Source: an uncultured Paraprevotella sp. (lineage in GTDB: Bacteria; Bacteroidota; Bacteroidia; Bacteroidales; Bacteroidaceae). From it: 10,674 nt of DNA. How positions within the stretch are numbered: the first letter of the stretch is position 1; every line of letters begins with the position of its first letter. Shown here piece after piece: positions 7,184 to 10,674 of this stretch. The translations under genes and the position numbers were made by a program. The DNA is taken from contig CAJUDC010000020.1 in assembly GCA_910584955.1 (NCBI GenBank), forward strand, positions 15,120-25,793. The letters are read 5' to 3'. Below the pieces are notes generated by a model. The model worked only from the letters and a program-made list of their open reading frames with translations, was not told the DNA's origin and did no database searches.

Positions 7184-7249
7184 GCCTACAGAATTGCATT
7201 AAATATTCTTTAAAATGAAACTTTTCTAACGAAATTGCCAAATAATCGG

Positions 7250-7257
7250 TATCTTTG
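7250..7257 (+). promoter_or_regulatory. Bacteroidetes -7 promoter box for the oxidoreductase operon
   Basis: TATCTTTG matches the TAnnTTTG consensus exactly, and the wider TATCTTTGCCA context is very common in Bacteroidetes promoters. It lies 27 bases before the ATG at 7285, which leaves a leader of about 20 bases. A clear -33 element at the normal spacing is not seen. Confidence 0.72.
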
Positions 7258-7284
7258 CCATAAGAAATAAACGAGTTAGTAACA

Positions 7285-7563
7285 ATGGGCGTTGATGCTG
7301 AAATAAAATCATTATTGGATACAGGAAAAGTGGAGGAAGCCATCACATTTCTAACGCGGATGGTGCACCAAAACACAGCTTCGCCCGACGACAAACTATT
7401 CTATCTGCTGGGAAATGCCTACCGCAAACAATGCAACTGGCAGCAAGCCATCAACGCTTATTCCGAAGCTTGTTACCTGAATCCTGAAAGTCCGGCGGCA
7501 GAAGCCAAAGAAATGATCCTGGACATTCTGAATTTCTATCACAAAGATTTGTACAATCCCTGA
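7285..7563 (+). CDS. Small TPR-repeat protein, first gene of the oxidoreductase operon
   Basis: This 92-residue soluble protein has no signal peptide. Residues 37-70 form one canonical tetratricopeptide repeat (LLGNAYRKQCNWQQAINAYS...LNP, with Gly43, Ala45, Tyr46, Ala55, Tyr59, Ala62 and Pro67 in the expected positions). Residues 4-31 look like a degenerate first repeat, and the last 20 residues like a capping helix. TPR folds mediate protein-protein contacts; no catalytic motif is present. It stands directly behind the promoter box and 28 bases before the ferredoxin subunit gene, so it is probably co-transcribed with the enzyme and could assist assembly or partner binding. That role is inferred from position only. 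Confidence 0.85.
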   Translation: MGVDAEIKSLLDTGKVEEAITFLTRMVHQNTASPDDKLFYLLGNAYRKQCNWQQAINAYSEACYLNPESPAAEAKEMILDILNFYHKDLYNP

Positions 7564-7591
7564 GCAGACGGAAAAATAATACTATTGAAAT

Positions 7592-7822
7592 ATGAGTAAG
7601 ATGAGAGGCGCTATCGTTGTGGATGAAGAACGTTGCAAAGGTTGCAACCTTTGTACCGTTGCCTGCCCGTTGAATTTACTTTCGCTTGCCGACAAGGCCG
7701 TGAACAAAAAAGGGTATCAATTCGTACGGCAGCTGGCCGCCGAACCGTGCAACGGTTGCGCATCCTGCGCCGTGGTCTGCCCGGACGGATGCATCACCGT
7801 ATACAGAAAGAAAGAAGAATAA
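7592..7822 (+). CDS. korD: 2x[4Fe-4S] ferredoxin subunit (delta) of 2-oxoacid:ferredoxin oxidoreductase
   Basis: This 76-residue electron-transfer subunit has two complete cluster motifs: Cys15, Cys18, Cys21, Cys25 followed by Pro, and Cys53, Cys56, Cys59, Cys63 followed by Pro. Each follows CxxCxxCxxxCP, which points to two [4Fe-4S] clusters in a bacterial-type dicluster fold with a 27-residue spacer. Cys67, just after the second motif, is an additional cysteine. In multi-subunit OFOR enzymes this subunit carries electrons between the cluster of the beta subunit and external ferredoxin. The alpha subunit begins five bases after the stop, indicating tight co-expression. The symbol follows the korDABC naming; vorD-type naming would be equally defensible because substrate preference is not known. 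Confidence 0.92.
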   Translation: MSKMRGAIVVDEERCKGCNLCTVACPLNLLSLADKAVNKKGYQFVRQLAAEPCNGCASCAVVCPDGCITVYRKKEE

Positions 7823-7827
7823 GACAT

Positions 7828-8919
7828 ATGGCAGAAGGAGAAATATTACTAATGAAAGGCAATGAGGCCATAGCCCACGCCGCCATCCGTTGCGGATGCG
7901 ACGGTTATTTCGGCTACCCCATTACGCCGCAGTCCGAGATTCTGGAGACACTGGCTCTCGAAAAACCGTGGGAAACCACCGGCATGGTAGTGTTGCAGGC
8001 CGAAAGCGAAGTAGCCTCCATCAACATGGTGTACGGAGGAGGGGCCGCCGGAAAACGTACCATGACCTCGTCCTCCAGTCCCGGTATAGCCCTGATGCAG
8101 GAAGGCATTGCCTATATGGCGGGAGCGGAACTGCCCGGACTGATTGTAAACGTACAGCGCGGCGGACCCGGTCTGGGCACCATACAACCCAGCCAGTCGG
8201 ACTACTTCCAAGCGACACGCGGCGGGGGCAACGGTGATTATAATGTCATCGTACTGGCGCCGGCCTCCGTACAGGAAATGGCGGATTTCGTAGACCTGTC
8301 GTTCAGATTATCATTCAAATACCGCAATCCGGCCATGATCCTAAGCGACGGTATCATCGGACAAATGATGGAAAAAGTGGTGTTGCCGCCGTTCAAGCCC
8401 CGTCGTACCGAAGAAGAAGTACGCCGGGAATGTCCGTGGGCGTCGACCGGAAGAATACGAAGCCGACGGCCCAATATCATTACCTCGTTGGAACTGGACA
8501 GTGCCAGGATGGAACAAAAAAACCTGCACCTGCAAGCCAAATACGCCGAAATACGTGAAAAAGAAGTGCGCTATGAGAAAATCATGTGCGACGATGCCGA
8601 ATATCTGATCGTGGCGTTCGGCTCAGCCGCCCGCATCGCACTGAAAGCGCTGGAACTGTGTCGGGCCGAAGGTATCCGGGTGGGCCTTCTGCGCCCCATA
8701 ACCCTGTGGCCGTTCCCCGACCGTGCCATTGCCGAACTGGGCCGTCAGGTAAAAGGGATCCTGAGTTTTGAGATCAACGCCGGTCAGATGATCGATGACA
8801 TCCGTCTGGCTACGTTAGGCTCCACTCCCGTCGAACACTACGGCCGCATGGGAGGCGTAGTACCCGCCCCGGACGAAGTGGTAACGGCACTGAAAGAAAA
8901 AATCATACAAAAGAAATAA
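7828..8919 (+). CDS. vorB: 2-oxoacid:ferredoxin oxidoreductase alpha subunit (VorB/KorA type)
   Basis: This 363-residue subunit carries the pyrimidine-binding domain and the transketolase C-terminal-like domain of the enzyme that reversibly converts a 2-oxoacid, CoA and oxidised ferredoxin into acyl-CoA, CO2 and reduced ferredoxin. Family signatures are KGNEAIAHAAIRCG (10-23), YFGYPITPQSEI (27-38), QAESEVASINM with Glu59 or Glu61 near the TPP pyrimidine (57-67), TSSSSPGIALMQEG (80-93), and RGGPGLGTIQPSQSDYFQ (111-128). The C-terminal domain contains VAFGSAAR (262-269), LLRPITLWPFP (287-297) and EHYGRMGG (336-343). The frame is open upstream to 7633, inside the ferredoxin gene, but the ATG at 7828 gives the normal family N-terminus. 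The sequence most resembles proteins annotated VorB (2-oxoisovalerate) and the related KorA (2-oxoglutarate); the true substrate cannot be assigned. Confidence 0.93.
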   Translation: MAEGEILLMKGNEAIAHAAIRCGCDGYFGYPITPQSEILETLALEKPWETTGMVVLQAESEVASINMVYGGGAAGKRTMTSSSSPGIALMQEGIAYMAGAELPGLIVNVQRGGPGLGTIQPSQSDYFQATRGGGNGDYNVIVLAPASVQEMADFVDLSFRLSFKYRNPAMILSDGIIGQMMEKVVLPPFKPRRTEEEVRRECPWASTGRIRSRRPNIITSLELDSARMEQKNLHLQAKYAEIREKEVRYEKIMCDDAEYLIVAFGSAARIALKALELCRAEGIRVGLLRPITLWPFPDRAIAELGRQVKGILSFEINAGQMIDDIRLATLGSTPVEHYGRMGGVVPAPDEVVTALKEKIIQKK

Positions 8920-8923
8920 CGTC

Positions 8924-9166
8924 ATGAACCGCGAAGAAATCGAAAAGTTATTGGAGGAATCGGGCCGGAAAGGCAGAAAAGAGCATCACAGAGGGTTGTC
9001 GCGAGACAAAATCCGCAACCTGCTCAACATGCTGTTCCTGGCCGGAGCGGCCATAGGAATCATCCTGTATTTCGCCCTTCCCGAGAGCCGTTTTACGGGC
9101 CTTTCCGTAATAGGCATCGCCATGCTCCTGAAAATCATCGAGTTTTTTCTACGCTTTATGCTTTAA
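8924..9166 (+). CDS. Small two-helix membrane protein inside the oxidoreductase operon
   Basis: This 80-residue protein of unknown function lies between the alpha and beta subunit genes, four bases after the former and 15 before the latter. Residues 1-31 are highly charged (Glu/Lys/Arg/His-rich) and probably cytoplasmic. Two hydrophobic helices follow at about 33-51 (NMLFLAGAAIGIILYFAL) and 58-78, joined by a short polar turn with Pro53, which predicts a helical hairpin with both ends in the cytoplasm. I recognise no catalytic residue and no named family. Its tight placement suggests a real gene translated with the enzyme. Two ideas are membrane tethering of the oxidoreductase or of its ferredoxin near a membrane acceptor such as Rnf, but both are inference. 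Confidence 0.8.
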   Translation: MNREEIEKLLEESGRKGRKEHHRGLSRDKIRNLLNMLFLAGAAIGIILYFALPESRFTGLSVIGIAMLLKIIEFFLRFML

Positions 9167-9181
9167 TCCCGACATACGATA

Positions 9182-9952
9182 ATGACAAAGGAGGAAATCA
9201 TACAACCCGAGAACCTGGTCTACCAGAAACCGTCGCTCATGAACGACCAACCGATGCACTACTGCCCGGGATGCAGTCACGGTGTGGTGCATAAACTGGT
9301 GGCCGAGGTGATAGAGGAAATGAATATGGAAGAAAAAACAGTGGCCATCTCGCCGGTGGGCTGTGCCGTATTCGCTTATAACTACCTGGATGTAGACTGG
9401 GTTGAAGCCGCTCACGGACGGGCCCCGGCAGTGGCCAGCGCCATCAAGCGCCTCTGGCCCGACCGTCTCGTTTTTACTTATCAAGGCGACGGTGACTTGG
9501 CGTGTATCGGTACGGCCGAGACCATCCAGGCGCTGAACCGTGGCGAACATATCGCCATTATCTTTATCAACAATGCCATCTATGGCATGACGGGCGGACA
9601 GATGGCGCCCACTACACTGATGGGTATGAAAACCGCGACCTGCCCTTACGGACGTGAGGCCGATCTGCACGGCTTTCCTCTGAAGATAACGGAGATTGCC
9701 GCCACACTGGAAGGCACGAGCTACGTCACCCGTCAGGCGGTTCACAACGTTGCCGCCATCCGACGCACCAAAAAGGCCATACGAAAAGCATTCGAAAACA
9801 GTCTGACCGGTAAGGGCGCCAGTCTGGTGGAAGTCGTCTCCACGTGTAATGCCGGATGGAAAATGTCACCGGAAAAAGCCAATCAGTGGATGGAAGAGAA
9901 CATGTTTCCGTTCTATCCTTTGGGCGATCTGAAAGATTTAACGAACGACTAA
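9182..9952 (+). CDS. korB: 2-oxoacid:ferredoxin oxidoreductase beta subunit (TPP- and FeS-binding)
   Basis: This 256-residue catalytic subunit binds the diphosphate part of TPP. The TPP/Mg motif is intact: GDGD at residues 102-105 and the Asn-Asn pair at 130-131 (IFINNAIYGMTGGQ). Four cysteines, Cys28 and Cys31 (CPGC), Cys61 (SPVGC) and Cys222 (STCNAGW), match the spacing pattern expected for the single [4Fe-4S] cluster carried by this subunit in OFOR enzymes without a long C-terminal insert. HGRAPAVASAIKR (79-91) is a further family signature. Length is close to the usual 250-300. It follows the small membrane protein gene and precedes the gamma subunit gene by 12 bases. Substrate choice between 2-oxoglutarate, branched-chain or aryl oxoacids is not determined. 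Confidence 0.94.
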   Translation: MTKEEIIQPENLVYQKPSLMNDQPMHYCPGCSHGVVHKLVAEVIEEMNMEEKTVAISPVGCAVFAYNYLDVDWVEAAHGRAPAVASAIKRLWPDRLVFTYQGDGDLACIGTAETIQALNRGEHIAIIFINNAIYGMTGGQMAPTTLMGMKTATCPYGREADLHGFPLKITEIAATLEGTSYVTRQAVHNVAAIRRTKKAIRKAFENSLTGKGASLVEVVSTCNAGWKMSPEKANQWMEENMFPFYPLGDLKDLTND

Positions 9953-9964
9953 CGCACACCGATC

Positions 9965-10519
9965 ATGAAAGAAGAAATCATTATAGCCGGTTTCGGCGGA
10001 CAAGGCGTGCTCTCCATGGGCAAGATTCTGGCTTATGCCGCCTTGATGGAAGGTAAGGAAGTGTCGTGGATGCCTTCGTACGGACCGGAACAGCGCGGCG
10101 GAACAGCGAATGTAACGGTCATTGTAAGCGAAGAGCGCATCTCGTCGCCGATCCTGAGCCGCTTCGATACGGCAGTCATTCTGAACCAACCTTCGCTCGA
10201 CAAGTTCGAGGACAAAATCAAACCCGGCGGCACCCTGATCTACGACGGATACGGTATTCCCTCTCCTCCACGCCGAACCGACATCCGTGTGTTCCGCATT
10301 GACGCAATGGATGCCGCAGCCGAAATGAAAAATGTAAAAGGATTCAATATGATCGTATTAGGAGGATTGCTGCAAGTCCGTCCGTTAGTCGGAATCGACA
10401 ACGTGCTGCAAGCCTTACGTAAAACCTTGCCCCTGCGGCATCATGCACTCATCCCGATGAACGAAGAAGCCCTTCACAAAGGTATGGAGATCATACGTCC
10501 GATAGAAACAAGCGAATAA
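9965..10519 (+). CDS. korC: 2-oxoacid:ferredoxin oxidoreductase gamma subunit
   Basis: This 184-residue subunit is the CoA-binding/structural domain (POR gamma type) of the complex. It begins with the glycine-rich motif IIAGFGGQGVLSMGKILA (6-23) and has the family-defining SYGPEQRGGTANV (38-50), followed by SSPILSRFDTAVILNQPS (60-77) and GGTLIYDG (88-95). It has no cysteine, consistent with the clusters lying in the beta and ferredoxin subunits. Length is typical for KorC/VorC-class proteins. It is the last gene of the operon; the gene order is ferredoxin, alpha, membrane protein, beta, gamma. No open frame with coding character follows within the remaining 155 bases. Confidence 0.93.
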   Translation: MKEEIIIAGFGGQGVLSMGKILAYAALMEGKEVSWMPSYGPEQRGGTANVTVIVSEERISSPILSRFDTAVILNQPSLDKFEDKIKPGGTLIYDGYGIPSPPRRTDIRVFRIDAMDAAAEMKNVKGFNMIVLGGLLQVRPLVGIDNVLQALRKTLPLRHHALIPMNEEALHKGMEIIRPIETSE

Positions 10520-10593
10520 CAAACAACGTTTTATCGGGCACATAAACAGATAGTTTTCTTTCGTCCTCCATCAAAAAGAGGCCGACAAACGAT
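10520..10593. other. Intergenic DNA after the oxidoreductase operon
   Basis: This short A/T-rich stretch contains no supported gene, promoter or terminator. TTTTATCG at 10529-10536 is complementary to CGATAAAA at 10590-10597, which overlaps the left foot of the hairpin, but the 53-base separation makes the pairing doubtful. Confidence 0.5.
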
Positions 10594-10637
10594 AAAAGTG
10601 TTGCTCACCACGTTCGGACGTGGTGAGCAACACTTTT
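10594..10637. terminator. Perfect 20-bp hairpin, possible bidirectional terminator of the operon
   Basis: The arm at 10594-10613 is fully complementary to 10618-10637, with the 4-base loop TCGG. The stem has four A at its left foot and four T at its right foot, the symmetrical layout of a bidirectional intrinsic terminator. It lies 74 bases after the gamma subunit stop. The T tract is short and wholly inside the stem, so termination efficiency is uncertain. The right arm is also the first unit of the tandem array listed next. Confidence 0.5.
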
Positions 10638-10674
10638 CAATGTGGTGAGCAACACTTTTCAATGTGGTGAGCAA
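10598..10674. repeat. Array of 14-bp dyads at 22-bp spacing, running off the window end
   Basis: From 10620 a 22-bp unit is repeated head to tail without mismatch: 10620-10641, 10642-10663, and 11 bases of a third copy at 10664-10674. Each unit opens with GTGGTGAGCAACAC, an imperfect palindrome of the form GTGnTGnnCAnCAC. The same dyad in reverse orientation (GTGTTGCTCACCAC) occupies 10598-10611, exactly 22 bases before the first direct unit. No unique spacers are present, so this is not a CRISPR array. A period of 22 is not a multiple of three, so it is not a protein repeat. It is either a protein-binding array or a tandem duplication of a terminator arm. Confidence 0.85.

Larger units (their letters stand above)
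6985..7249. other. AT-rich intergenic region, no gene supported
   Basis: The gene-free stretch between the DUF4468 stop and the TPR gene covers 392 bases in all. After the terminator it becomes markedly richer in A and T than the surrounding coding DNA. It holds two perfect 8-bp inverted repeats (listed separately) and two copies of GCACAAAA ten bases apart (7053-7060, 7063-7070). The open frame running through 6934-7218 overlaps the terminator, has no known family features and looks like chance. A small RNA or operator region is possible but unproven. Confidence 0.6.

Noticed and set aside
6934..7218. A 94-codon open frame through the intergenic region
   Set aside because: It overlaps the terminator, has no plausible start context, and its product is a mixture of residues typical of AT-rich non-coding DNA.
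7633..7827. Upstream extension of the alpha subunit reading frame across the ferredoxin gene
   Set aside because: The ferredoxin frame has eight cluster cysteines in place and is clearly the coding one; the alpha subunit family N-terminus starts at 7828.
10598..10674. A CRISPR array
   Set aside because: The units are directly adjacent with no unique spacers, are only 22 bases long, and no cas-like gene is in the window.

Overview
The window looks like a chromosomal segment from an anaerobic member of the Bacteroidales; genus cannot be fixed from sequence alone. The grounds are: two Bacteroidetes-type -7 promoter elements (TAnnTTTG) and no clear purine-rich ribosome binding sites before most genes; a DUF4468 secreted protein, a family best known from Bacteroidetes; a LytS/LytTR two-component pair beside a split MacAB-type exporter; and an oxygen-sensitive 2-oxoacid:ferredoxin oxidoreductase operon. 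Coding DNA is moderately GC-rich, while the main intergenic region is strongly AT-rich. All genes lie on the + strand and no gene appears broken.

Region 1 (1-6176) is a probable six-gene operon: an outer-membrane TolC-family channel (5' end outside the window), a periplasmic adaptor, an ABC ATPase, a MacB/FtsX-type permease, a 5TM-LytS-like membrane histidine kinase with a NPHFLLN phosphoacceptor box, and a LytTR DNA-binding response regulator. Gaps are 1-53 bases. The first four form a tripartite trans-envelope exporter of MacAB-TolC type, with ATPase and permease encoded separately. The last two probably sense an envelope signal and control transcription, perhaps of this operon.

Region 2 (6177-6984) is a single-gene unit: a promoter-like -7 box, a small secreted DUF4468 protein, and a strong hairpin terminator with a T-rich tail.

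Region 3 (6985-7284) is AT-rich and non-coding, with two perfect 8-bp inverted repeats and a good -7 promoter box near its end. No gene is supported there.

Region 4 (7285-10519) is a six-gene operon: a small TPR protein, a 2x[4Fe-4S] ferredoxin subunit, the alpha subunit (VorB/KorA type), an 80-residue two-helix membrane protein of unknown role, the TPP- and FeS-binding beta subunit, and the gamma subunit. The four enzyme subunits make a KOR/VOR-type complex that interconverts a 2-oxoacid plus CoA with an acyl-CoA plus CO2, using ferredoxin. The TPR and membrane proteins are candidate accessory factors.

Region 5 (10520-10674) is non-coding and ends in an array of four 14-bp imperfect dyads at exactly 22-bp spacing. 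The first is inverted relative to the others, giving a perfect 20-bp hairpin. The array runs off the window end. Together with the membrane protein inside the oxidoreductase operon, it is the most unusual feature here. I did not find a clear new defence or mobile system.
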